Part shown: positions 14,892 to 22,879 of the stretch, piece by piece | Numbering within the stretch: the first letter of the stretch is position 1 | Layout of the letters: each line of letters starts with the position of its first letter | DNA from: RGIG3040 sp964410675 | GTDB lineage: Bacteria > Bacillota > Clostridia > Lachnospirales > Lachnospiraceae | Assembly: GCA_964410675.1 (NCBI GenBank) | Contig: CAYPIB010000040.1 | Span: forward strand, 1 to 22,879 | DNA: 22,879 bases | Direction: 5' to 3' | Program-made: the position numbers and the translations under genes | The notes under the pieces: model-generated | Seen by the model: only the letters and a program-made list of their open reading frames with translations | Database searches by the model: none | What the model was told of the DNA's origin: nothing

Positions 14892-17039
14892 TTACTGATT
14901 CACTATTTCCTTTTTATAAGGTCTGAATAATAAATATATTATGCCAATGATGAAAAGAAATGCAAGGACAGTCCAGAAACTAATTGCTGCTCCACTAAAT
15001 AAAATACCAATCTGATAAATACAAAGTGCTGCCACATATGCTAATCCGGTTTGATATCCGATTGCAAACCAAAGCCACTTTGAATTGTTCATTTCTCTTT
15101 TCATTGCTCCGATAGCGGCAAAGCATGGAGCGCAAAGTAAGTTGAAAACTAAAAATGAGTAAGAAGATATGGTAGACATACTTTGAGAAAGAGTTCCCCA
15201 TATTTCTGCTCCATCTTCTGCAACTTCGCCAAATCCATATAAAATACCAAACGTAGTAACTACATTTTCCTTTGCCACTAAGCCGGTAATAACAGCTACT
15301 GCAGATTTCCAATCGCCAAATCCAAGCGGAATAAAAAGCCAGCTGATTAAATTACCAATATTAGCTAAGATTCCATCATTTAAGTCTTCAACCATGCCAA
15401 ATCCGTTTTCGGTAAAACCAAAGTTCTCGGTAAACCATATTATGATAGAGGATACCAAAATAATTGTTCCTGCTTTCTTGATAAAAGACCATCCGCGCTC
15501 CCACATACTTCTTAATATATTTGGGACGGTTGGCCAGTGATAAGCCGGAAGCTCCATCACAAAAGGTGCGGGATCGCCTGCAAACATTTTAGTTTTCTTT
15601 AAGATAATGCCTGATACGATAACAGCTGCAATACCGACAAAATAAGCGCTTGGTGCTACCCACCATGCCCCATTAAATAAGGCTCCGGCAATTAAGGCGA
15701 TAATTGGAAGCTTCGCCCCGCATGGTATAAAGCTCGTCGTCATTATCGTCATTTTACGGTCTCTGTCGCTTTCAATCGTACGGGAAGCCATAATTCCCGG
15801 TACGCTGCATCCACTGCCAATGAGCATTGGAATAAAGGATTTACCGGAAAGACCAAATTTTCTAAAAATCCGATCCATAATAAAAGCAATTCTAGCCATA
15901 TATCCGCAGCTTTCCAAAAATGCTAAAAAGATAAATAAAATAAACATTTGCGGAACAAATCCAAGTACCGCTCCGACACCGCCGACAATACCATCTAAAA
16001 TAAGACCCTGCAGCCAGTCGGAACATCCAACCGCCTGTAATCCACTTTCAATTAAAACCGGTATTCCCGGAACTGATAATCCAAAAAAACTCCATCCTTC
16101 GCCAAATACGCCGTCATTTGCCCAATCTGTCGCAAAGCCGCCGACGGTAGTAACAGAAACATAATATACAATAAACATTACAATGGCAAAAATAGGCAAT
16201 GCCAGGAAACGGTTTGTTACAATTCGGTCTATTTTATCTGAAGCCGATAATTTATCCTTACTTTTTTTCGTGTAACATTCTTTAATGATGGATGAGATAT
16301 ATTCATACCTTTCATTTGTAATAATACTTTCGGTATCATCATCCATTTCTTTTTCTATTTTATTAATTTCTTCACTAACGTCCGGTGCATTTTGTATTTG
16401 AGCAGAAATTTTGTCGTCCCTTTCAAGTAATTTTATTGCATAAAAACGTTTTTGCTCCGGCGATACTTTATTTTCTAATTTATTTTCAATACTTTGCAGC
16501 ACTGCTTCTACATTATGGGCGAATTTATGTACAGGTACTATTTTCTTTTTAGCACTTGCAATTTCAATTGCTTTTTGAGCTGCTTCCTTAATCCCTGTTC
16601 CCTTTAAAGCAGAAATTTTAACTACTTCACATCCTAATTTTTCTTTTATTTTATAAAGATTAATAATATCGCCGCTTTTTTCGACAATATCCATCATATT
16701 GACAGCCATAATTACTGGAATGCCAAGCTCCATCAGCTGAGTCGATAAATATAAATTTCTTTCAATATTTGTTCCATCAATAATATTTAAAATAATATCC
16801 GGTTTTTCATCTAATAAATAATTCCTGGCTACTACTTCCTCCAAAGTATAAGGAGATAAAGAATAAATTCCCGGTAAATCAATAATTTTAACTTCTTTAT
16901 TTCCTTTTAATTTACCTTCTTTTTTCTCAACGGTAACACCCGGCCAGTTTCCAACAAATTGATTCGATCCTGTAAGCGCATTGAATAATGTTGTTTTTCC
17001 GGAGTTAGGGTTACCTGCAAGTGCAATTGTTATTGACAT
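14892..17039 (-). CDS. feoB: Ferrous iron transport protein B
   Basis: This 715-residue GTP-dependent Fe2+ transporter lies in the cytoplasmic membrane. The N-terminal G domain shows G1 GNPNSGKT (9-16), G3 DLPG (54-57), G4 NMMD (114-117; NxxD) and G5 SALKG (143-147). A helical linker follows to about 280, then the polytopic domain with GSGCSVPGIMASRTI and the second symmetric block around SFIPCGAKLPI. NLLCAPCFAAIGAMKREM lies near the C-terminus. It follows the second feoA by 38 bp with AGCGAGG as ribosome binding site, and precedes the Cys-rich small protein. Expression is expected under iron limitation from the promoter at 17596-17624 with Fur-like boxes. All key residues look intact. Confidence 0.97.
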   Translation of the reverse strand: MSITIALAGNPNSGKTTLFNALTGSNQFVGNWPGVTVEKKEGKLKGNKEVKIIDLPGIYSLSPYTLEEVVARNYLLDEKPDIILNIIDGTNIERNLYLSTQLMELGIPVIMAVNMMDIVEKSGDIINLYKIKEKLGCEVVKISALKGTGIKEAAQKAIEIASAKKKIVPVHKFAHNVEAVLQSIENKLENKVSPEQKRFYAIKLLERDDKISAQIQNAPDVSEEINKIEKEMDDDTESIITNERYEYISSIIKECYTKKSKDKLSASDKIDRIVTNRFLALPIFAIVMFIVYYVSVTTVGGFATDWANDGVFGEGWSFFGLSVPGIPVLIESGLQAVGCSDWLQGLILDGIVGGVGAVLGFVPQMFILFIFLAFLESCGYMARIAFIMDRIFRKFGLSGKSFIPMLIGSGCSVPGIMASRTIESDRDRKMTIMTTSFIPCGAKLPIIALIAGALFNGAWWVAPSAYFVGIAAVIVSGIILKKTKMFAGDPAPFVMELPAYHWPTVPNILRSMWERGWSFIKKAGTIILVSSIIIWFTENFGFTENGFGMVEDLNDGILANIGNLISWLFIPLGFGDWKSAVAVITGLVAKENVVTTFGILYGFGEVAEDGAEIWGTLSQSMSTISSYSFLVFNLLCAPCFAAIGAMKREMNNSKWLWFAIGYQTGLAYVAALCIYQIGILFSGAAISFWTVLAFLFIIGIIYLLFRPYKKEIVNQ

Positions 17040-17077
17040 TTTATCCTCGCTTCTTCACTAATTAAGTGATTTGTTTC

Positions 17078-17302
17078 TTATTCTACTACTTCAATGATAT
17101 TTGCATCTTCTTTTCTAAGAGACAATTCATAACCCCTGACAGTTACTTCGATCGGATCTCCAAGCGGTGCTACTTTTTTAACAAAGATTTCGGTTCCCTT
17201 TGTAATTCCCATATCCATAATTCTTCGCTTAACCGCACCGGCTCCATTTATCTTGGAAACCTTTACACGATTACCGCATTTGATTTCTTTTAATGTTTTC
17301 AT
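17078..17302 (-). CDS. feoA: Ferrous iron transport protein A (second copy)
   Basis: This 74-residue cytoplasmic SH3-like protein has the full FeoA pattern: LKEIKCGNRVKVSKINGAG, KRRIMDMGITKGTEIFVKK (residues about 26-44, with the RLMDMGI-type core), APLGDPIEVTVRGYELSLRK and the terminal ANIIEVVE. FeoA supports FeoB-mediated Fe2+ uptake, probably through contact with its cytoplasmic domain. It lies 11 bp after the first feoA-like gene, with AAAGGAAAA as ribosome binding site, and 38 bp before feoB. Confidence 0.95.
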   Translation of the reverse strand: MKTLKEIKCGNRVKVSKINGAGAVKRRIMDMGITKGTEIFVKKVAPLGDPIEVTVRGYELSLRKEDANIIEVVE

Positions 17303-17313
17303 TTATTTTCCTT

Positions 17314-17523
17314 TCAAATCATAATTTTCTTTGCCATATCTCTATTAATAGCAACGCGGGATTCTTTTATATTAACAATCATATTTCCTCCTATTTCTGA
17401 AATTACTGTTACAACCCCGCCGGTTACAAACCCTAAGCTTTCTAAGAACCTCTTTGTATCTTCTTTTCCACCAATTTTTTTAATAAGATTTATTTCGCCT
17501 TTTCTGGCCATCGTTAACGGCAT
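17314..17523 (-). CDS. feoA: FeoA-domain protein (first gene of the feo operon)
   Basis: This 69-residue protein is a divergent FeoA: MPLTMARKGEINLIKKIGG, then DTKRFLESLGFVTGGVVTVI (matching the RLxxLGxxxGxxVxV core), GGNMIVNIKESRVAINRDMA. It lacks the typical proline-containing GDPIE segment, having IGGNMIV instead. Two different FeoA proteins ahead of feoB are common in Clostridia, and the two probably are not redundant. GGTGAG lies about 8 nt before the ATG, with AGGAGAGG further up. A later Met (residue 5) is an alternative start but is less well placed. It is the first gene behind the three Fur-like boxes. Confidence 0.92.
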   Translation of the reverse strand: MPLTMARKGEINLIKKIGGKEDTKRFLESLGFVTGGVVTVISEIGGNMIVNIKESRVAINRDMAKKIMI

Positions 17524-17562
17524 AATAATCTCACCTGTCCTCTCCTATAAAAAACACTTAAT

Positions 17563-17577
17563 TGATAATGACTATCA
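17563..17577. promoter_or_regulatory. Fur-like box 1 (feo promoter)
   Basis: TGATAATGACTATCA has the 7-1-7 form of Gram-positive Fur boxes (TGATAAT-N-ATTATCA), differing at one position. It lies downstream of the predicted -10 box, between transcription start and the first feoA. Confidence 0.8.
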
Positions 17578-17595
17578 TTTACAACTTCTAACTTT

Positions 17596-17624
17596 AATAT
17601 ATGCCAATTGAGAATAATTGTCAA
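17596..17624 (-). promoter_or_regulatory. Promoter of the feo operon
   Basis: TTGACA (17624-17619), 17-bp spacer, TATATT (17601-17596) on the minus strand, near consensus. Fur-like box 2 (17609-17623) covers the -35 element and part of the spacer, so repressor binding would block RNA polymerase directly. Confidence 0.8.
17609..17623. promoter_or_regulatory. Fur-like box 2 (overlaps -35)
   Basis: TGAGAATAATTGTCA, a 7-1-7 dyad resembling the Fur consensus with imperfect symmetry. It overlaps the TTGACA of the feo promoter. Confidence 0.7.
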
Positions 17625-17642
17625 CAACTTTTTTAATTTTTT

Positions 17643-17657
17643 TGAGAATTACTCTCA
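17643..17657. promoter_or_regulatory. Fur-like box 3 (upstream of the promoter)
   Basis: TGAGAATTACTCTCA is another 7-1-7 dyad with good symmetry, 19 bp upstream of the -35 box. With boxes 1 and 2 it gives three sites across about 95 bp. Confidence 0.7.
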
Positions 17658-17696
17658 TTTAATTTATAATTGTCTTATTTTAATAAAAAAGGACAA

Positions 17697-17735
17697 AATA
17701 AGACGGCATAGTTTCTGTTAACTATGCCGCTTATT
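17697..17735. terminator. Terminator after the LRR gene
   Basis: CGGCATAGTT and AACTATGCCG form a perfect 10-bp GC-containing stem around a short loop, extended by AATAAG/CTTATT apart from one bulged base. It lies 15 bp past the LRR stop on the minus strand and ends in TTATTTTG followed by a run of six Ts. The symmetric AT flanks allow action in both directions. Confidence 0.8.
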
Positions 17736-17750
17736 ATTGATGATATTGTT

Positions 17751-20087
17751 TTACTTTACTGTTACTCTGATTGATTTACTAAGTCCATTTTGAGTATACA
17801 CATATATCGTGCATTTTCCCTTTCTCCTAGCCTTTATTTTGCCTTTGGCAGATACAGTGGCTACTTTGGAGTTTGATGTTTCATATCGGAATGCTTTCGT
17901 ATAGTTTTTTAGCTTCTTTCCTTTTGTTGTTGTTATCTTTGCTTGGATGGTTTTAGTTTTTCCCTTTATTAAGGTCAGCTTAGAGGCTTTGACTGTCAGC
18001 CTCTTTGCGTTATCATATCTACCGCCGGTTGTTACGGAATATATGTTTTTGGAAACAGAAATAACTTTCTTCTCTCCATTTACAAGACAGTATGCTTTTA
18101 CCTGATATTGGTAGAACGTTTTCTTAGAAAGTTTTTTGTGAGTGTAACTGACTCCCTTGGTTGACGCTTTTATTTCGGTCAGCTTTTTGCCTCGTTTCGC
18201 TCCATAAACAATGTAGCCGTCGGCGCCCTTTACTTTTTTCCAGGAGAGCTTATTACTTGTTTTACTTGCTTTGGCTTTTAATTGTAACTCTTTAAAGGTT
18301 GCTTTCTTTACATCCTGTACGGTTTCAGGGATTGTCTCCCATACGGCATAGACTGTTGTTGCTCCGGTAAAGGTGTAAGGTTCTCCTGGTTTTACCTTCG
18401 CTCCGCCGGTACTGCCGACTGCCCATTCTTTAAACTTCTTGCCGGTCGGGGCTGTAAAGCCATTTTCAGGTAAAGTAACTGCTGTTCTATCAATTGGCAC
18501 TTTGTCACTTTCCATTTTACCCAATCCGCCATTAGCATCATAGCTTATTTCATAGGATGAAATCTCAAGAGTAAATGTTTCTTTTATATTTTTACCACAA
18601 TCATAAGAATAGCTTACAACTTTTGATGGTTCATCTACTTTTAATTTGTCGCCTGACAGCATTGCATTTTCAATAGTACCATCAACTATCTTACTTGTAT
18701 TAAAACCAGGTAGTTGAGACAAGTCTATCATATTTTTACTTGAAAGTAGTACTGGGGTTTTACAATTGGAAAAGTCCGAGGTCTTATCCTCCCCGGCCTG
18801 AACCAAAATCGTCATACTTAAATCAAGATTGCTTATTCTCGTGGAACGGCAATTTAACATTTTCAACTGTTTATTCTTACTTACATCTAGTTCACTTATT
18901 TCCGTGTTATTGCAGCATAAATATTTCAAATTAGTATTCTTACTCACATCTAGTTCACTTATTTCTGTGTTATAGCAGTACAAATATTGCAAATTAGTAT
19001 TATTACTTACATCCAGTTCACTTATTTTTCTATTGTTGCAGCTTAAATATTTCAAATTAGCATTCTTACTTACATCTAGTTCACTTATTTTTGTGTTCGC
19101 ACAGTCCAAATTATTCAAATTAGGATTATTTCTTACATCTAATTTACTTATTTCCGTGTTATTGCAAATCAACCTTTGCAAATTAGGATTCTTACTTACA
19201 TCCAGTTCACTTATTTTCGTGTTATTGCAGTACAATGTTTGCAAATTAGGATTCTTACTTACATCCAGTTCACTTATTTTTGTGTTCGCACAGTTCAAAT
19301 GATCCAAATTAGTATTATTTCTAACATCTAGTTCACTTATTTTTGTGTTCACACAGTTCAAATGATCCAAATTAGTATTATTTCTAACATCTAATTCACT
19401 TATTTCCGTGTTAGTGCAAATCAACCTTTGCAAATTAGGATTCTTACTTACATCCAGTTCACTTATTTTTGTGTTCGTACAGTATAAATATTGCAAATTA
19501 GGATTATTTCTTACATCTAGTTCACTTATTTTTGTGTTCGCACAGTCCAAATTATTCAAATTAGGATTATTTCTTACATCTAATTCACTTATTTTTGTGC
19601 TCGTACAGTATAAATATTGCAAATTAGGATTCTTGCTTACATCTAATTTAGTTATTCTTGTCATCACACAGTCCAAATTATTCAAATTAGTATTATTTCT
19701 TACATCTAATTCACTTATTTCCGTCTCATTGCAAATCAAGCTTTGCAAATTAAGATTCTTGCTTATATCTAATTCAGTTATTCTTGTCATCACACAGAAC
19801 AAGGTTTCAAGATTTTGAAAAAATTCAATCCCTTTTAATGAAGTAATATAACTCATGCCAGATACATCTATCTCTTTAATCTCCTGTATCTCTGCCTCTG
19901 TTAATTTATCATCTGCTCCAAAATCCTCTCCTAGTAAATAGTCTCGGAACTCATCATCAGGAAAGTTTGCCGCATTAATCTCAACCGGCCACGCAATTGT
20001 GTCCTCCGCTTGTACTGTTTGGCCATAACCAAATATTCCACCTATTACTAATAATATCAGCAGTATTACTTGATATCGTTTACCCAT
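17751..20087 (-). CDS. Secreted leucine-rich-repeat protein with InlB-type, Fn3-like and Ig-like C-terminal domains
   Basis: This 778-residue protein begins with a signal peptide (basic start, hydrophobic core 8-20, likely cleavage after VQA at 27). A cap region (28-102) follows, with an EF-hand-like FGADDKLTEAEI stretch. Residues 103-417 hold fifteen tandem 21-residue leucine-rich repeats of the type ISELDVSKNPNLQYL plus YCTNTK; nearly every unit has Cys at position 17. Then come a Listeria-Bacteroides (InlB B-type) repeat at about 511-583 (SYDANGGLG... YAVWE), a fibronectin III-like segment (598-690) and a bacterial Ig-like domain (693-778; SKVATVSAKGKIKARRKGKC). No LPXTG or membrane anchor is present, so it is released or held by other contacts. 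It is probably adhesive; the ligand is unknown. The ribosome binding site is AGGAGG. Confidence 0.9.
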   Translation of the reverse strand: MGKRYQVILLILLVIGGIFGYGQTVQAEDTIAWPVEINAANFPDDEFRDYLLGEDFGADDKLTEAEIQEIKEIDVSGMSYITSLKGIEFFQNLETLFCVMTRITELDISKNLNLQSLICNETEISELDVRNNTNLNNLDCVMTRITKLDVSKNPNLQYLYCTSTKISELDVRNNPNLNNLDCANTKISELDVRNNPNLQYLYCTNTKISELDVSKNPNLQRLICTNTEISELDVRNNTNLDHLNCVNTKISELDVRNNTNLDHLNCANTKISELDVSKNPNLQTLYCNNTKISELDVSKNPNLQRLICNNTEISKLDVRNNPNLNNLDCANTKISELDVSKNANLKYLSCNNRKISELDVSNNTNLQYLYCYNTEISELDVSKNTNLKYLCCNNTEISELDVSKNKQLKMLNCRSTRISNLDLSMTILVQAGEDKTSDFSNCKTPVLLSSKNMIDLSQLPGFNTSKIVDGTIENAMLSGDKLKVDEPSKVVSYSYDCGKNIKETFTLEISSYEISYDANGGLGKMESDKVPIDRTAVTLPENGFTAPTGKKFKEWAVGSTGGAKVKPGEPYTFTGATTVYAVWETIPETVQDVKKATFKELQLKAKASKTSNKLSWKKVKGADGYIVYGAKRGKKLTEIKASTKGVSYTHKKLSKKTFYQYQVKAYCLVNGEKKVISVSKNIYSVTTGGRYDNAKRLTVKASKLTLIKGKTKTIQAKITTTKGKKLKNYTKAFRYETSNSKVATVSAKGKIKARRKGKCTIYVYTQNGLSKSIRVTVK
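18837..19781 (-). repeat. 63-bp tandem repeat array coding the LRR domain
   Basis: Fifteen in-frame units of exactly 63 bp code for the 21-residue repeats. Several neighbouring units differ by only a few bases (for example the two LDHLNC units), and units alternate between a few end types (YLYC, NNLDC, RLIC, DHLNC). This points to recent expansion or recombination between copies. The unit number may differ between strains, and short-read assemblies may collapse it. Confidence 0.9.
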
Positions 20088-20105
20088 GATATATTCCTCC
20101 TTTTT

Positions 20106-20306
20106 CTAATCCAATTTCCGTTCTGCCTGCATCATGGTGAGCATTTGCTTGAATGACAAGCTGGCTCCATTATCCCAATACACGCTCCTGCCGTCGTCTT
20201 TGGTTCGTTGGGATATCTGCCGAGCAGAATTTCCGTGAACGGCCGTAGCCGGTAAGGAGCAGTACAATTGTACCAATTTTATATTATCAATAATATCAGA
20301 TTTTTA
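20106..20306 (-). other. GC-richer segment before the LRR gene: decayed coding remnant or structured leader
   Basis: The minus strand is open for 66 codons (stop at 20306 to stop TAG at 20108-20106) without an ATG near its beginning; a TTG at 20276 has no ribosome binding site. The encoded tail (SVYWDNGASLSF, then KQMLTMMQAERKLD) looks protein-like, but I do not recognise it. The same DNA can fold: CGGC-TACG-GCCG and CTGC-TCG-GCAG hairpins, an 8-bp pair TATCCCAA (20215-20208)/TTGGGATA (20178-20171) and an outer GCTCC/GGAGC (20260-20256/20168-20164). It ends 18 bp before the LRR start codon. Base composition is clearly richer in GC than its flanks. From 20307 to 20440 I see only AT-rich DNA with no gene. 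Confidence 0.45.
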
Positions 20307-20442
20307 GGGAAAATAACAGTTTTTAACTAAAAATAGTTTAATATAATCTAATATTGCTTTTTTTGATATTGAGAGGAAAACTGGATATTTCCTAACTGCC
20401 CCTTTTTTTCGTGATTCCTCCGACAGGAAGAATTTCCTATTA

Positions 20443-20486
20443 TATAAAAAAATAACACTAGAATTAAAATTCCAGTGTCATTTTTT
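20443..20486 (-). terminator. Terminator of gyrA
   Basis: On the minus strand GACACTGGAATT and AATTCTAGTGTT pair over 12 positions (with G-U pairs) around a TT turn, followed by ATTTTTTTAT (near 20453-20444). It lies just past the gyrA stop codon. Confidence 0.85.
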
Positions 20487-20488
20487 TA

Positions 20489-22879
20489 TTATTCATTAAC
20501 TTCTTCTTGTTCAGAATTTAAAGCTGGTTCACTATTTATTCCATCACTAACCGTAGTAGATTCAGCAGTTTCTTCAGGCTCACTGTCCTGTGTCACTATA
20601 TCTAAATCATCTAAAATTTCTATTTCTTTATCTCCGTCAGAAAGCTTTTCTCTAACCTTTGCAATCTTTGCTACACTCACATCGGTATCTAAATTAATCA
20701 TCTTAACACCTGAAGTAATTCGGCCAAGTGTTGAGATATCTTCCATTCGAAGCTGGATAATAATACCCTCTGTTGTAATCATCATAATTTCATGATCATC
20801 ATTTACTGCCTTTAAGCCAACGACATAACCTGTTTTATCGGTTATTTTATAGCATTTTACACCTTTACCGCCACGCTTTTGAACTGTAAACTCTTCTAAA
20901 TACGTTCGTTTTCCCATACCCTTTTCAGAAACGATAAGTAAGGAATCTCCTTGATGATCTAACTGCATTCCAACAATTTCATCCCGATCGGATAAATTCA
21001 TTCCAATGACACCCATTGATGTTCTTCCGGTAGCTCTTACATCTGTTTCCTTAAACCGGATACACATTCCATGTCTTGTCACTAAGAAAATTTCGGTATT
21101 TAAATCAGTTATTTTTACTTCTATTAACTCATCGTCTTCACGTAAATTAATTGCCGCAAGTCCGTTTTTACGAACATTGCTATATTCCATTATAGAAGTT
21201 TTCTTAACAATACCTTTCTTTGTCACCATAAAGAGATTTTTACTATCTTCATAATCCTTAACCGGTATAATAGCTGAAATCTTTTCACCGGGATTCAATT
21301 GCAGAAGATTTATAATTGCAGTACCTCTTGCGGTTCTTCCTGCTTCCGGTATTTCATAAGCCTTTAACCGATATACACGGCCGAAATTGGTAAAGAACAT
21401 AATATAATGATGCGTAGTAGTCATTAGAAGATCTTCGATATAATCCTCTTCGATTGTCTGCATCCCTTTAATTCCTCTGCCGCCGCGATTTTGTGATTTA
21501 AAGTTATCGACGGTCATTCGCTTAATATAGCCAAGACTTGTCATTGCCAGTACGGTATTATCTACCGGAATTAAATCTTCCATCGAAATATCGAATTCAT
21601 CAAATCCAATTTGACTTCTTCTTTCATCAGTATATTTATCATTAATAACCATCATTTCTTCTTTAATAATTGTTAAAAGAAGTTTTCTATCTGCAAGGAT
21701 TGCTTTTAACTCGGCAATTTTTTCAAGCAATTCTTTATGCTCATTTTCGATTTTATCTCTTTCTAATCCGGTAAGAGCACGAAGACGCATATCAACAATT
21801 GCCTGAGCCTGAATTTCAGTTAATCCAAAACGCTCAATTAAACGTTCTTTTGCAATTGGAGTATTTTGACTGCCTCTGATAATTTTTATTACTTCNNNNN
21901 NNNNNATGATCAAGAGCAATCAATAAGCCCTGAACAATATGATCTCTTTCTTCCGCTTTATTCAAATCATATTTTGTCCGTCTTGTTACAACATCTTCCT
22001 GATGTGCTAAATAATGATTTAACATCTCAAGAACATTCATAACCTTTGGCTCATTATTTACGAGTGCCAGCATAATAATACCAAATGTATCTTGCATTTG
22101 TGTATGTTTATAAAGCTGATTCATAATAACATTGGCATTGGCATCTCTGCGAAGTTCAACCACAATCCGCATACCATCCCGGTTAGACTCATCTCGTAAG
22201 TCTGTAATACCATCTATTTTCTTTAATTTGACTAATTCAGCTATTTTTAAAATCAAATTTGCTTTATTTACCATATACGGTAATTCAGTAACAATAATCG
22301 AGCTTTTTCCATTTGGAAGTACTTCAATATCGGTTACGGCACGTACCCTTACTTTACCACGTCCGGTACGATATGCTTCTTCACTTCCTCTTGTACCAAG
22401 AATAATACCTCCGGTAGGAAAATCAGGAGCTTTTATGATTGATAAAATTTCTTCAATATCGGTATCCCGGTCTTCTAAAATTTGATTATCAATTATTTTA
22501 GCAACTGCACTAATCACTTCTTTTAAATTATGTGGTGGTATATTAGTAGCCATACCAACGGCAATACCGGTTGTGCCATTCACTAAAAGATTGGGATAAC
22601 GGCTTGGAAGGACAGCAGGCTCTCTTTCTGTTTCATCAAAGTTTGGTCTAAAATCTACCGTATCTTTATTAATATCGGCTAAAAGCTCCATTGAAATTTT
22701 AGAAAGACGTGCTTCGGTATAACGCATCGCAGCGGCACCGTCGCCATCGACAGAACCAAAATTTCCATGACCATCTACTAACGGATATCTGGTAGACCAG
22801 GGCTGTGCCATATTTACTAAAGCTCCATAAATGGAACTGTCACCATGAGGGTGATGTTTACCCATCGTATCACCGACAA
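20489..22879 (-). CDS. gyrA: DNA gyrase subunit A, 5' end cut by window, internal N gap
   Basis: Gyrase A cuts and rejoins DNA during ATP-driven negative supercoiling. The visible start is inside the gene (VGDTMGKHHPHGDS). The catalytic tyrosine lies in AAAMRYTE (codon 22721-22719). The breakage-reunion domain and coiled coil continue to GLLIALDH, where ten Ns (21896-21905) interrupt the frame; the next readable residues are EVIKIIRGSQ. Homologues read LDH-(L/I)D-EVI, so six bases are probably missing and the apparent frameshift is an assembly artefact. The C-terminal beta-pinwheel has the GyrA box as QNRGGRG (blade 1) and a second like motif QKRGGKG. An acidic tail (LDDLDIVTQDSEPEE onward) ends the protein. 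The GyrA box argues against ParC. The quinolone-contact region reads GDSSIYG. Confidence 0.95.
21896..21905. other. Assembly gap (ten Ns) inside gyrA
   Basis: Ten consecutive undetermined bases. Protein alignment from memory across the gap calls for two residues (six bases), so ten is a placeholder and not a measured size. Confidence 0.95.

Noticed and set aside
14655..14930. Plus-strand open frame of 91 codons beyond feoB
   Set aside because: It is antisense to the Cys-rich small gene and the feoB end, which fit family, spacing and ribosome binding site much better.
18837..19781. Regular 63-bp repeats as a possible CRISPR array
   Set aside because: The units are contiguous, in frame and without unique spacers; they code for leucine-rich repeats.
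19033..19818. Long open frames on the plus strand across the LRR array
   Set aside because: They are the antisense of the repeats, with periodic sequence forced by the 63-bp period and no ribosome binding site.
20106..20270. Known riboswitch (c-di-GMP, THF, SAM types) ahead of the LRR gene
   Set aside because: I compared it with the remembered core motifs and none matched; it is kept only as an unassigned segment.
20489..22865. Two separate gyrase A genes or a gyrA pseudogene
   Set aside because: The break coincides exactly with the N run, and both sides join into one conserved stretch.

Overview
The window is AT-rich DNA of a low-GC Gram-positive anaerobe, most likely a gut Clostridium-class bacterium of the Lachnospiraceae type. 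This is inferred from the two-subunit Fe-S fumarase, a T-box on tyrS, a feoA-feoA-feoB cluster ending in a Cys-rich small protein, the PadR/SEDS pair and the gyrA sequence style. It is draft sequence: a run of ten Ns interrupts gyrA. All genes but one lie on the minus strand.

Layout from left to right. 1-53 is the 5' part of tRNA-Ser(GCU) with a consensus promoter at 112-140. 194-2422 holds plsC and the fumarase pair (alpha upstream, then beta, then plsC). 2547-4245 is a PadR regulator overlapping a SEDS (FtsW/RodA-like) membrane protein with a permease-prefix domain; two tandem palindromes precede it. 4373-4471 is a 32-codon gene with a very strong ribosome binding site. 4581-6498 is tyrS with a promoter, a tyrosine T-box and, unusually, a 223-bp near-symmetric palindrome between the T-box terminator and the start codon. 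6546-7367 is a helix-turn-helix protein with a repeat-built membrane domain. 7508-12411 is an HscC-like Hsp70 preceded by a 1059-residue J-like/TPR protein, forming a chaperone pair. 12539-13057 is a GNAT acetyltransferase, the only plus-strand gene, probably read from a leaderless mRNA. 13088-14508 is a flavoprotein/EcsC pair. 14714-17523 is the ferrous iron uptake operon (feoA, feoA, feoB, Cys-rich membrane protein) behind a promoter with three Fur-like boxes. 17751-20087 is a secreted leucine-rich-repeat protein with fifteen 21-residue repeats, preceded by an unexplained GC-richer segment (about 20106-20265). 20489-22879 is gyrA, complete at its 3' end and cut by the window edge at its 5' end.

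Most genes are housekeeping. The least ordinary items are the large palindrome in the tyrS leader, the 32-residue gene, the divergent J-domain/TPR partner of Hsp70 with a cysteine cluster, the PadR-controlled SEDS protein, and the segment ahead of the LRR gene. All functional calls rest on motif recognition by eye; no database search was possible.
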